Source: DATLZU01 sp051293835
GTDB lineage: Bacteria > Nitrospirota > Nitrospiria > Nitrospirales > Nitrospiraceae
Assembly (NCBI GenBank): GCA_051293835.1
Contig: JBPKMA010000006.1
Span: 186,001-250,000 of the forward strand
Direction: 5' to 3'
Length of the DNA stretch: 64,000 nt
The notes under the pieces are model-generated. The model made no database searches. It saw nothing but the letters and a program-made list of their open reading frames with translations, and was not told where the DNA came from. Below, one piece after another: positions 47,001 through 54,537 of the stretch (positions within the stretch are counted from its first letter, which is position 1; every line of letters starts with the position of its first letter). A program made the translations under genes and the position numbers.

Positions 47001-47261
47001 CCATTCTTTCTCGGAGGCGCTCGGTCCGTTCTCCTTTCGCGCTCGTTTGCGACGTTCCCGGTCTGGTGTCGCACCGGACCGATTCGGCTCCGGCGGGCGT
47101 GCCCGGACGAGCGAGGCGAATTTGGCCGATATCCTGCGCAAGGCTTCTTCGGCTCGCTTGCGGGCGGCCCGTTCGAGCCGCAACGCTTCTCTGAGACGAT
47201 CGGAGCGCGTCGCGCGTGTCACGAGTCGTTTAGAGCGGGCGGAGATGCCTTTTCTGGCCAT
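44022..47261 (-). CDS. hybrid sensor histidine kinase with GAF-PAS-GAF and two receivers
   Basis: The protein of about 1079 residues is soluble, without membrane helices. In order: a coiled coil (RLREALRLERAARKRAEEAL), a GAF domain (about 105-235), PAS (about 250-370, GRFSYQNAAHAALTGYADSE), a second GAF (about 390-540), HisKA with the histidine in SMSHEIRTPMNAIIGMADLL (about 570), HATPase with NLIGNAIKFTDRGSVVVRV and GTGLGLSISRHL, and two receivers with LLLDCRMPDMDG (about 850) and LVLMDMQMPVMDG (about 1000). ATG 47261 is uncertain (47312 also possible). GAF domains may bind a small molecule, haem or tetrapyrrole. It is fused in reading to the Hpt gene downstream. Confidence 0.88.
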   Translation of the reverse strand: MARKGISARSKRLVTRATRSDRLREALRLERAARKRAEEALRRISAKFASLVRARPPEPNRSGATPDRERRKRARKENGPSASEKEWEARVQRAVAEGTASVTGSEFLAALVRHLARALGVKYVFVTELVGSDSSCMRTLACWTGNKPDLPEEYATTGTPCENVIKHGKAYYRHSVQELFPNNKFLADLGVVSYLGIAMVDRSGHTIGHLCIMDDKPLNGEHRITPILKVLASRAAAEIERMRSEENLHLYREIITHTEDAIAILDLQGRFSYQNAAHAALTGYADSELVGKTPAAVLGLDTFAAILQRLETAGGYRGEVSGRTKDGTEKTFEVSLFAIRNPAGSPVCYVEIARDISERKRSELIEQRRASSLQRYQHALLELTKSEAVSGGDLAQAFQAVTKIGCRALEVERSSIWLYNEDRSIIRLCDLYEQSRDRHSSGTTLSAREYPAYFSALDREDRALAAHDAHRAPRTQEFSQSYLQPLGIGAMLDAPIRRKGRVVGVLCYEHVGGPRQWTAEEEQFASSLATIITLAMETSERREAEQALRIAKETAEAANRAKSEFLASMSHEIRTPMNAIIGMADLLWETELSPNQRKFVRIFRRAGSNLLSLINDILDLSKIEAGHLELETIEFDLVELIDKAIEILAMRANEKGLELACHIASDVPTRLLGDPNRLHQILVNLIGNAIKFTDRGSVVVRVLNDPDSNQPGTIRFSVTDTGIGIPKDKLEAIFESFTQAHASTARKYGGTGLGLSISRHLAERMGGKIWAESTEGQGSTFHCVVRLSIPPQPPSPKPPLTHDLAGLRTLVVDDHPTNLLILRETLTAWGAVVTEAGNGQQALTELQRAADAGRPYQLLLLDCRMPDMDGFEVVERVKTMPPLQGLTTIMLASDQWADDIARTYQLELGGYLVKPIRRSDLLQTISIALGRTKGLSPAPPDPPSAAPVSPADSLRILLVEDSPDNQLLIQSYLKSTPHTLDVAENGQIGVDLFKAGRYDLVLMDMQMPVMDGYAATRAIRQWERDQCLPGTPIVALTALALKEEVAKIFEAGCTAHMTKPIKKVTLLNMLATYKGRNAT

Positions 47262-47491
47262 CGTTCCGATTTCGGGGTTCTCGTTCCTATTAGCCAAGTG
47301 ATGTCTTCCCACGGCTCGTTCCGGCTTAAGCGTGTTTCCCTGGGACCTCGCTCAGGGGGCAACTGCACCGCGCGGGATCAAAGCCGCGCCAGCCGCCGGA
47401 AAGAGGCGAGAGGGGCATCGCCACAGTGGGAGGTGAGAAGCGGGAGGAAGTCGCGATCGGCACAAATCTGATGGCTCCGGTTTCTGTAGGA

Positions 47492-48496
47492 TTAGTCTTT
47501 GTGCGAGTCCTCGACCAGCGAGAAAAGGCTTGCCTGTTTGGTACGATTCCGGCCTTCCTGCTTGGCCTGATACAACGCTTGGTCGGCCGCTCTGATCAGG
47601 TCGGTCGGCGATGCCGCGCGGGTGGGGATCGCACTCGCGACGCCCAGACTGATGGTGATCTGCTCTCCTGTCGAATGAGAAATCCCTGCCGTTTCCACCT
47701 TCCGCCGCAGCGTTTCAGCCACCTGGGCCGCTCCATCCGCATTGGTACCCGGGAGCACAACGACGAATTCGTCTCCGCCGTAACGGGCGACCAGGTCGCC
47801 CGGCCGGTTGACCGCGCTGGAGATGATGCTGGCAACCTGCTTCAAGCACTCATCTCCCGCCTGGTGGCCGTTGCGGTCGTTGTAATATTTGAATTGATCG
47901 ATATCGAGCATGATCAGGGAGAGCGGGGTCGCGTCGCGGACAGCGCGACGCCATTCCTGATCCAAAAAATCGTCGAACTGGCGTCGGTTGGTAATGCCGG
48001 TGAGGCCGTCCAGGCAGGAAAGGCGCAGCAGCATCTGGTTGGCCTCCTGGAGTTGGCGCATCACTTCGAGCAATTCCTGTTCCCGGGCGCGGCGGCGGTC
48101 GATCTCGTGGACCAGCCGCAGTACTGAACGAACGCGCGTGAGGAGTTCGACCTTGTTGATCGGCTTGCCGATGTAATCCATTGCGCCGGCTGCGAACGCC
48201 AACTGGAGGTCGACCGGATCGGTCTTGACCGTCACCATGATGATGGGAATGTCGCGCAGCCGTTCGACGGCCTTGATTTGGCGGCATGCCTCGATCCCAT
48301 TCATCCGCGGCATCATGATATCCATCAGAATGAGATCGACGCGGGCGAGGGTCTGCCTCCCCCCGTCCAAGCCGAGGTGGCGGAAGGCCTCGGCGGCCGA
48401 ATCGGCTACGACGATGTCTTCATAACCGGCTGCGCTCAGGATCGACTGCAAGAGAAGACGGTCGTCCTGGGAATCGTCAACGATTAAAATGCCCAT
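47492..48496 (-). CDS. receiver-GGDEF diguanylate cyclase
   Basis: The 334-residue regulator has a receiver (phospho-aspartate Asp59 in LILMDIMMPRMNG, lysine in GKPINKVELL), a coiled linker, and a GGDEF domain: DGLTGITNRRQFDDFLDQEW, IMLDIDQFKYYNDRNGH and the catalytic RYGGDEFVVVLPG (240-244). The inhibitory I-site RPGD (231-234) is present five residues before GGDEF, so product inhibition is expected. It should make cyclic di-GMP when phosphorylated. It starts at ATG 48496 and lies 230 bases upstream of the kinase on the same strand. Confidence 0.92.
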   Translation of the reverse strand: MGILIVDDSQDDRLLLQSILSAAGYEDIVVADSAAEAFRHLGLDGGRQTLARVDLILMDIMMPRMNGIEACRQIKAVERLRDIPIIMVTVKTDPVDLQLAFAAGAMDYIGKPINKVELLTRVRSVLRLVHEIDRRRAREQELLEVMRQLQEANQMLLRLSCLDGLTGITNRRQFDDFLDQEWRRAVRDATPLSLIMLDIDQFKYYNDRNGHQAGDECLKQVASIISSAVNRPGDLVARYGGDEFVVVLPGTNADGAAQVAETLRRKVETAGISHSTGEQITISLGVASAIPTRAASPTDLIRAADQALYQAKQEGRNRTKQASLFSLVEDSHKD

Positions 48497-48559
48497 CGAG
48501 GCGCCCAGTTTCGCGAGGTCGGCTTACGTAGATACGTCCACCGAGCCGGATGGTAGCAG

Positions 48560-49189
48560 TTAGTGCTCATAAACACCAGGATAAAGCTTCTTGATGCAGG
48601 GTGCGCAGAGCCCGTGACTAAACTCCGCTTCCGAATGTTCCTGCAGGTACTCTTCCAATTGCTGCCATGCCCCGAGGTCGTTCCGGATTTTCTTGCATGA
48701 TGCGCAGATCGGGATCAGGCCGCGCAGAGTTTTCACCTCCCGAAGTGCTCGTTGCAACTCTTCATTGCTAGCGCGGAGTTCCTGTTCCTTGGCCTTCCGG
48801 CAGTCCATCTCGCGCTTCAGGGCGAGCGCCGATGAGACCCTGGCCTGCAGCTCGACGCGGTTAACCGGTTTGTTGATGTAATCGGTCGCGCCCGCATCGA
48901 AGGCCTCTTTGAGGTTCGACGGATCGTTCTTGGCGGTCACCATGATAATCGGGATATCCCGCAGGTGCGGGCGGGATTTGATCAGACGGCAGGCGGCTAC
49001 GCCGTCAATCTCCGGCATGAGATAATCCATCAGAATCAGATCGATGGCTGGAGATTGCGGCTCGGACAATCTCGCCAGCGCCGCTGCAGCCGATTCGGCC
49101 GTCACCACGTCGAGATAGCCGGCCTGGTGGAGGAGGGTCTGAAGCAACAGACGTTGGTCCTGGGAATCATCCACGATCAGAATGCTCAT
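48560..49189 (-). CDS. receiver protein with C-terminal Cys4 tail
   Basis: The 209-residue protein has a receiver domain closely similar to that of the neighbouring GGDEF protein (MSILIVDDSQDQRLLLQTLL; Asp55 in LILMDYLMPEIDG; KPVNRVEL), a coiled coil (KAKEQELRASNEELQRALRE) and a C-terminal module with two CxxC pairs: Cys162/Cys165 in ICASCKKIRND and Cys195/Cys198 in GLCAPCIKKLYP. The four cysteines probably bind zinc or respond to redox change. The tail is known from other receiver and PAS proteins but has no assigned function. It starts at ATG 49189, 63 bases upstream of the GGDEF gene. Confidence 0.85.
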   Translation of the reverse strand: MSILIVDDSQDQRLLLQTLLHQAGYLDVVTAESAAAALARLSEPQSPAIDLILMDYLMPEIDGVAACRLIKSRPHLRDIPIIMVTAKNDPSNLKEAFDAGATDYINKPVNRVELQARVSSALALKREMDCRKAKEQELRASNEELQRALREVKTLRGLIPICASCKKIRNDLGAWQQLEEYLQEHSEAEFSHGLCAPCIKKLYPGVYEH

Positions 49190-49327
49190 GCGTACACGGT
49201 TCTCTGAACGTGACCGGGAAATCCGAACACGCCGGTGGAACGGCGCTGGGCACGGTGAACGGCGCACGGGGCGTTCGGGGCTCCGAATCGCCCGAACTCG
49301 ATCGAGTTTCAGAACAGTATAGCAGGG

Positions 49328-49774
49328 CTAGCGAAGTCTCGACCGGACCAGGTCGCTGATCAATTTTCCATCGACGGCTTGGCCGGCCAAGCGAGCCATA
49401 ACGGTTTTCATGACAATCCCCATGTCTTTCAGCGAGGTCGCGCCTGTTTCTTGAATGACGGCATCGATGATCTGGGTGACCTCCTCCGCGGTCAATGCGT
49501 GTGGCAGATAACTTTGGATGATCACGATTTCCTTGAGTTCCTTGTCGGCCAAGTCTTCCCGCCCGGCCTTGCCGTAGGGTTCGACGGCGTCTTTGCGTTG
49601 CTTGACCAAAGAGGTCATGATGCGGGTCATCTCCGCGTCATCCAGATGTTTCTTGAGTTCCAGTTCCTTGTTCATGGCTGCTGCCTTGATCATGCGGATG
49701 ACGTCCATACGGAGCTGAACCTTGGCTTTCATGGCCTGTTTCAGGTCTTCGCCGAGACGATCGTGGAGCGTTAT
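49328..49774 (-). CDS. GatB/YqeY-domain protein, apparent ATA start
   Basis: The protein (about 148 residues) matches the YqeY/GatB C-terminal-like family: LHDRLGEDLKQAMKAKVQLR, VIRMIKAAAMNKELELKKHL, DDAEMTRIMTSLVKQRKDAV, then EIVIIQSYLPHALTAEEVTQ and a C-terminal tail with KTVMARLAG. Such proteins relate to tRNA-dependent amidotransferase; their own function is unclear. Homology begins with TLHDRLG, where the expected start codon reads ATA (49772-49774), four bases after AGGAG. The next ATG (about 49732) would cut off conserved residues. The frame is open to 50092 without homology. Confidence 0.75.
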   Translation of the reverse strand: MTLHDRLGEDLKQAMKAKVQLRMDVIRMIKAAAMNKELELKKHLDDAEMTRIMTSLVKQRKDAVEPYGKAGREDLADKELKEIVIIQSYLPHALTAEEVTQIIDAVIQETGATSLKDMGIVMKTVMARLAGQAVDGKLISDLVRSRLR

Positions 49775-50052
49775 GGGGCTCCTGTTGACTTGTTGATTGT
49801 CGACTGCGGAAATTGCCGGTGTGGTCGACAAGAACAGAATAGCCCGATGTTCCGATTCCGTCAATCGATCTGCCGCTTTGGTCATTGGTTCTACGCTCGG
49901 AGACGCCTGGCGCGGGTTTTGCGCGTAGCTCCGGAGCGCGTCGTGCCAGGCGCAATGGTTTTCCGTTCGGAAGGGGAGTAAGATGTATGTGCGTCGCCCT
50001 CCCTTGCGGTCGTGGCGAGCTGGGAAGGTTGATCCACGAAAGGGCGCACGCC

Positions 50053-50697
50053 GTGGTTCGGTCACCCATACTGACGGGCTTGTTCCCGGCAATGATCCTG
50101 CCTGCGCTCATCGGATGCTACTTGCCTACGCCGCCGGCTGCTCCGGTTTCCGCCACCGCCAGGGGCTTGCCTCCTTTGTTTACTGTCCCGCCCGACGTGC
50201 AGCGACTGGCTGTCTTGTATCCGAAGACGTCCGATCGTGAGTTGATGGATGCCTACATACGCCTGGAGGGCGCGGCGTTTCAGCTCAAAGCGCAACGTCC
50301 GTCTCTCAGGATCATCGAACGGTTCCACCTCGCCACGGTGCTTGACGAGCAACGGTTCCAATTAGGGGGAGCGGTGTCCGAAGAGTCAGCCATCCGGCTT
50401 GGCCGGTTGCTGGGCGTGGACAGTGTGCTGATTTATCGCATCGAGGGCCCCACGCTGAGAGAGCGGCTTTGGGCCAGACATCATGAGGATCTGCCCCCGT
50501 ACACGGTGACCAGCAAGATCATCCGGGTTGAGAGCGCCGAAGTCGTGTTTCACAACGTCGTGACAGCGCGGGTGGAGCAGTCGGATGGTTGGAGTGTAGC
50601 GTCGGCCGATTCACAGGATTTCCAGCGATTGGGTCGAGCCGCGTTAGAGCGGGGCATAGCTGAAACAGTGGCGAATCTTCGGCTGGCGTTTCAGTAG
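50053..50697 (+). CDS. lipoprotein with CsgG/LpoB-like domain
   Basis: The 214-residue protein has a lipoprotein-type signal (ILTGLFPAMILPALIGC, lipidated cysteine near residue 22), a proline-rich linker and a domain resembling CsgG/LpoB/TolB N-terminal folds: DVQRLAVLYPKTSDRELMDA, LRIIERFHLATVLDEQRFQL and ESAIRLGRLLGVDSVLIYRI. Such lipoproteins work at the outer membrane in secretion or peptidoglycan synthase activation. GTG 50053 gives a normal signal length; ATG 49987 (preceded by GGGGAG) is the longer alternative. Confidence 0.6.
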   Translation: MVRSPILTGLFPAMILPALIGCYLPTPPAAPVSATARGLPPLFTVPPDVQRLAVLYPKTSDRELMDAYIRLEGAAFQLKAQRPSLRIIERFHLATVLDEQRFQLGGAVSEESAIRLGRLLGVDSVLIYRIEGPTLRERLWARHHEDLPPYTVTSKIIRVESAEVVFHNVVTARVEQSDGWSVASADSQDFQRLGRAALERGIAETVANLRLAFQ

Positions 50698-50749
50698 GCG
50701 GCTCGGTCGGATCATTCCACTGCGCACAATAAACTAAGGAGGATCACTT

Positions 50750-50965
50750 ATGAAGGAAGGCGCGCAAGGGTGGGCGCGGAAGATCGGGGCGACGGGGCTA
50801 TCGCTCGGCGTGTGTCTGTGGTGGGTGGCTTGCGCGGGCGAGCAGCCGAAAGGGTCCATGCACCCGACGCCTCAGCAGGTCCGCGGCAACGCCGATCGGG
50901 CCTTTGAAAAGCTGAAACAGGAAGAACAGATACGAGTTGGAAACGGCGAGGCGATGCCGCGATAG
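50750..50965 (+). CDS. 71-residue small lipoprotein
   Basis: After TAAGGAGGATC and six bases, ATG 50750 starts a short protein with an N-terminal signal (ATGLSLGVCLWWVACAGEQP) ending in a lipobox-like V-A-C, then a helical charged tail (QVRGNADRAFEKLKQEEQIR). It lies 52 bases behind the CsgG-like gene and may be cotranscribed. Such short lipoproteins are often missed. Function unknown. Confidence 0.65.
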   Translation: MKEGAQGWARKIGATGLSLGVCLWWVACAGEQPKGSMHPTPQQVRGNADRAFEKLKQEEQIRVGNGEAMPR

Positions 50966-50993
50966 GCATCATGTTCGGCAGAGCCGGCCGCCG

Positions 50994-52349
50994 TCAGGCG
51001 TGGGAACGTTTCCTGCTGAAGAGCTGAACGAGCCACGTGGTCAGGGCTAGTTCCCGAAACAGGCGGGTGGGGGAAACGGGTTCGACAGCTCGCGGTTCGC
51101 GGAAGGTGTTCAGCAAGCCTGCGGATACCGCTAGCCGGAGCAAGCCGGAAATGAGGAAGACGATGGGAAGGTTGGAGACCGGATGAGCCTCCAAAGGCAA
51201 GTAAGCGACGGGGACGGCTGAGGGCGTCACGACTGTCAGCCAACTTCCGATCAGGGCTCCGACGATCCATCCTGCCGCGTTGATCGCATTGGTTACCGCG
51301 ACGCCTTTGGCTTTGTTTTGGGGGGGAACCGCGTCGAAAACATAGTTCTGCAGTCCAAGGGTCATGCCTGCCCAGATCACGCCGCCCAGGAAATTCACGG
51401 CCAACAGAAACACCAGATTCGTACTGAGCAAGTACAACATCGGCAGGAACGGCACTGACCAGCCAGTTACCTCGATCACCCTCTTGTTGCCGAATCGGTC
51501 GATGATGCGCCCCCAGTGTGTGAGCGCAATGAATTGCCCGAACGTGCCGGCTGCCAGCCAAGCGGCGTATTGCAGGTAATTGAAGTGGAGATCGCGAAGC
51601 AAATAGATGACGAAAAACGGACCGGCGATAAAGACGCACACGTGCATAAGTCCGGAAAACAGCAGGAAGCGTCTGAAGTCACGGCTCGACGGTTGTCTGA
51701 GAAAATCGAATAAGCGCCCGCTGGATTCCTGGGATGTCGACTCCACCGGATCGTCGATCTTGGTCAGACAGTAGGCGGACAGGCTGCGCGCCACTGCGGC
51801 CACCAGAAAAATCAGCGCAAACCCGATCCATGTCGCCTCTGAAGATCGTCCGGCGTCGAGAAGGAGCCCGGCTGCGAACAACGCGCAGAAGCTAGCGATC
51901 GCCATGAGACGCGCGCGCTGAGCGAAATAGACGCCCCGCCCGTTCGGGACTACGAAATCGGTGATCAGGCTGTTCCATGCGGGAATGGCAAAATGGCCTA
52001 TTGCCATATGGATGGTCGCTAGGGTGATCAGCAGCCAGGGAGCTGCCCGGGGAAAGAGGAGCGGAAGGGAGAAGATCGGCAGCCACAGAGCAGCTTGTCC
52101 CGCCGCTCCCAGTAGGATCAACGGTTTTCGCGGAACGCGGCTCAACGCTTTCACGGAAAGCAGTTGAGCCATGGTTCCGATAAGCTGGGGGAGCGATGAC
52201 AGAATGCCGATCTGGAGAGGAGTGGCATGCAAAAAGAGCGCGAAGGCCGAAAGGTAGTTCTCGCCTGACCCTTGAGCGATGGCTTGAAAGGCGCCCTCAT
52301 GGATGCCGTACCTTCGGTTGCGCTCGTGCGAGGAGGCCGGTTTATCCAT
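50994..52349 (-). CDS. MFS transporter
   Basis: This major facilitator protein (451 residues) has about 12 membrane helices, including SAFALFLHATPLQIGILSSL, LQYAAWLAAGTFGQFIALTH and FLPMLYLLSTNLVFLLAVNF. The charged loops HWGRIIDRFGNKRVIE and RVPRKPLILLG are typical MFS loop 2/8 and related sequences. The substrate is not predictable. ATG 52349 was chosen; GTG 52400 would extend the N-terminus by 17 residues. No ribosome-binding site decides between them. It is convergent with the small lipoprotein gene. Confidence 0.8.
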   Translation of the reverse strand: MDKPASSHERNRRYGIHEGAFQAIAQGSGENYLSAFALFLHATPLQIGILSSLPQLIGTMAQLLSVKALSRVPRKPLILLGAAGQAALWLPIFSLPLLFPRAAPWLLITLATIHMAIGHFAIPAWNSLITDFVVPNGRGVYFAQRARLMAIASFCALFAAGLLLDAGRSSEATWIGFALIFLVAAVARSLSAYCLTKIDDPVESTSQESSGRLFDFLRQPSSRDFRRFLLFSGLMHVCVFIAGPFFVIYLLRDLHFNYLQYAAWLAAGTFGQFIALTHWGRIIDRFGNKRVIEVTGWSVPFLPMLYLLSTNLVFLLAVNFLGGVIWAGMTLGLQNYVFDAVPPQNKAKGVAVTNAINAAGWIVGALIGSWLTVVTPSAVPVAYLPLEAHPVSNLPIVFLISGLLRLAVSAGLLNTFREPRAVEPVSPTRLFRELALTTWLVQLFSRKRSHA

Positions 52350-52585
52350 GACGGTGCCGGAAAGCCCTTCGGCAGGTTGTTCAGATGTCGATGAGGTCAC
52401 GAAGTCAAATGAATCCGTCTCGGTGCAAGCGACAAAGTACGGAACGCAGTCTCCGCGCCATTATAGCAGACCGCTCCTCAGGGCCCACCCACCGTTGAAA
52501 TACCTGGGGCTATGCAGTAGGCTGATAAGGTGAACGGAACATCTCACCATGTTTGCCCGGTTTGATCCGGGAAAGGAGGTGCGGC

Positions 52586-53242
52586 ATGAGCGTTAGCGAT
52601 CATGGCCCGACTCCGCCTGCCGTCACGATGGCGATGCTCATCCTGGCCCTGGTTTCGTTCGTGGGAATCGGTTTCCCTTCGATGAGTCATGCCAGGGAGT
52701 TGATGACGCCCAAGGAGCAGTCTGAAACGGAAGTGGATCCGACGTCCTCTCCCTTGTTCGACACCCAGAAGAAAGGCGTTCCACAGTCTATTTTTGTGTG
52801 GATCAAGTTCGCCAAGGGGTTTGAAGAGGAATGGGATAGTTTTGGTCGGAAGGGGTGGTACACGCAGGACCCGCGGCTGAAGCCTATCGGGGCCGGTACG
52901 ACCGTATTTACCCCGGACACCCCGGCCATTTATATCGTGTTCGAAGTGGCGCCTCTCGAAGACCCTGCGCAGTTCAGTGCGCAGTGGTTCCTGGAGGAGG
53001 AAGGCGGAAAACTTTCCGAGACCCCGATCGGCAAGGATGCCTTGGAGGTGCCGGGTCACTCACGGTATGGATACCTGGAATTGAAACGGCCAGACGGTGC
53101 CTGGCCCAAGGGCAACTACCTGGTAAAAATTTACGTCACTCCGCTTGGCCAACAGCCCTTCCACGCGGCCAATCAAGTCGGCACCATGCGGTTTACGATC
53201 TCAGATCAGCCCGCACAAGCCGCTCCCGCTGCTCAGAAGTAG
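52586..53242 (+). CDS. secreted protein of unknown function
   Basis: The 218-residue protein has a signal peptide (VTMAMLILALVSFVGIGFPS, cleavage after HA) and an extracytoplasmic part with IFVWIKFAKGFEEEWDSFGR and a strand-rich domain: TPAIYIVFEVAPLEDPAQFS, then KPDGAWPKGNYLVKI-like sequence ending in an Ala/Pro tail. The pattern suggests an immunoglobulin-like beta sandwich. AAAGGAGG before ATG 52586 fixes the start. No family recognised. Confidence 0.7.
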   Translation: MSVSDHGPTPPAVTMAMLILALVSFVGIGFPSMSHARELMTPKEQSETEVDPTSSPLFDTQKKGVPQSIFVWIKFAKGFEEEWDSFGRKGWYTQDPRLKPIGAGTTVFTPDTPAIYIVFEVAPLEDPAQFSAQWFLEEEGGKLSETPIGKDALEVPGHSRYGYLELKRPDGAWPKGNYLVKIYVTPLGQQPFHAANQVGTMRFTISDQPAQAAPAAQK

Positions 53243-53298
53243 GGCGGCCCGCCGCGGATATTGTTTTCTCTGGAGATCACTGAATTTCGAGGGTGGCG

Positions 53299-53583
53299 AT
53301 GCCGATTTATGAGTATCTCGCCGAGCGGTGCGACCGACAACCCAGTTGTTCGTTGAAAAAAGAGTACCTCCAACCGGTGACGGCCGCTCCGCCCACAGCC
53401 TGCCGTGATTGCGGTGCGCCGATTCGCCGGGTCTTCTCCTCCTTTACCGCTCGGTCAGGCCCAGTCGGCGTCTCCAGACCTGACCCAACTCCGCTCAACA
53501 TCACGGGTATTCCGGCGCTGACGCAAATGCCCGGCGGCGGGGAGGAAGGACCGTGTGGCAGAGGGAAGGGCCACGAACATTGA
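53299..53583 (+). CDS. FmdB-like protein with altered zinc ribbon
   Basis: The 94-residue protein begins MPIYEYLAERCDRQPSC, where normal FmdB proteins have YEYRCxxCG; the first cysteine pair is spread and displaced. The second pair is intact in ACRDCGAPIRRVFSSF. The tail is Gly/Pro-rich and ends with a His-containing GKGHEH. It may still bind a metal using the displaced cysteines. GTG 53293 is an alternative start. It is a second FmdB paralogue, 26 kb from the first. Confidence 0.7.
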   Translation: MPIYEYLAERCDRQPSCSLKKEYLQPVTAAPPTACRDCGAPIRRVFSSFTARSGPVGVSRPDPTPLNITGIPALTQMPGGGEEGPCGRGKGHEH

Positions 53584-53641
53584 GGGTGCCGGTGGGGGCA
53601 CTCACAGGAGACCGCCTGGAAAACCAAGGGAATGAGGAGAG

Positions 53642-53914
53642 ATGAAAGAGACGGATCCGCAGAAGCTTGCGCTCTTGTACGAGCGCTTCAAGGATGTGTG
53701 TTTAGTTGAAAAAGAGATTTGGACCGAGGTGTTTCTGCCGCGGGAGGTCAAACACGGACCTGTGCGTACGAATCTCCAGGATCGTTATGAGGTGGTGATC
53801 GATGATAAAGATGTCGAAGCCGCGCTCGAAGCGAATATCCCTTTGGGAGGGCAAGCTCTAGCCGCGGCGATCCAGGAATATCGCTCGCACATCAGTTTTA
53901 TCAAGAAAGGTTAG
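53642..53914 (+). CDS. uncharacterised 90-residue protein
   Basis: The protein starts MKETDPQKLALLYERFKDVC, is acidic and helical, with VLPREVKHGPV-like and YEVVIDDKDVEAALEANIPL segments and ends HISFIKKG. A GAGGAGAG sequence lies just before ATG 53642. It is soluble and has no motif that I recognise. Its stop codon overlaps, on the other strand, the end of the dead glutathione peroxidase gene. Confidence 0.65.
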   Translation: MKETDPQKLALLYERFKDVCLVEKEIWTEVFLPREVKHGPVRTNLQDRYEVVIDDKDVEAALEANIPLGGQALAAAIQEYRSHISFIKKG

Positions 53915-54405
53915 CGCGCTTGCGGGGCCAGCGCCGTCTCGATTCCCTTAACCGATGTCTTCCGAGAGCGGTTTCGTCCGATGATGGTAGTGCGCGATCA
54001 TCCGGCCTGATCAATCTACCAAGTACTTCTGAAAAGTCCACTCCACCTCGCCGGAGAACGAGCTTTGCTCCGTGAGATACCGGGAGGGCGGGTGTCTGTC
54101 CTGGCCCTAAACGTTGATCTTGCTGAACAGGGGAAATGTGAGACTGTATTTGGTGGAGCAAAAGCTCGTGAACTCCTTCTTGGTCCCCGGCTCCTGCTGG
54201 CCGCAGTTGTTGACGGGGAACGCCAGGATCTCCAACTCTTGGCCCCGGTATTTTTATCTTCTGCAGGTCGGTAGACTATGGTGTGTGCCCGCAGAAGCTG
54301 GTGGTGTTGACCAGCAGGAGTATCTTGCCGCGAAACTGGCTCAGTGATACTGGGCTTGCTGTCGATGTCGTCGAGCGTGAAATCATAGACGCTTGAAGAG
54401 TCGCC
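53911..54405 (-). pseudogene. decayed glutathione peroxidase
   Basis: On the minus strand pieces of a glutathione peroxidase can be followed in shifting frames: SVYDFTLDDIDSKP (near 54360-54400), the active-site-like LVNTTSFCGHT region in broken form, KYRGQELEILAFPVNNCGQQ (about 54175-54250), EPGTKKEFTSFCSTKY, LTFPLFSKIN and VEWTFQKYLVD (about 54010-54050), with a C-terminal GIETALAPQAR before TAA 53911-53913. At least four frame changes or stops are needed. The 133 bases to htpX show nothing. Confidence 0.75.
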
Positions 54406-54537
54406 CCCATCCTTTCTTCAGGGGGCTAAAGCCGATCACGAAGGAAACACGCAGCCCCTCATCCGCCGACCATCCTGCATTCCAAGACCAACCACGAAGG
54501 CTCGCGTTTCAGCGGTGATATAAAGAACGCACCTTTG

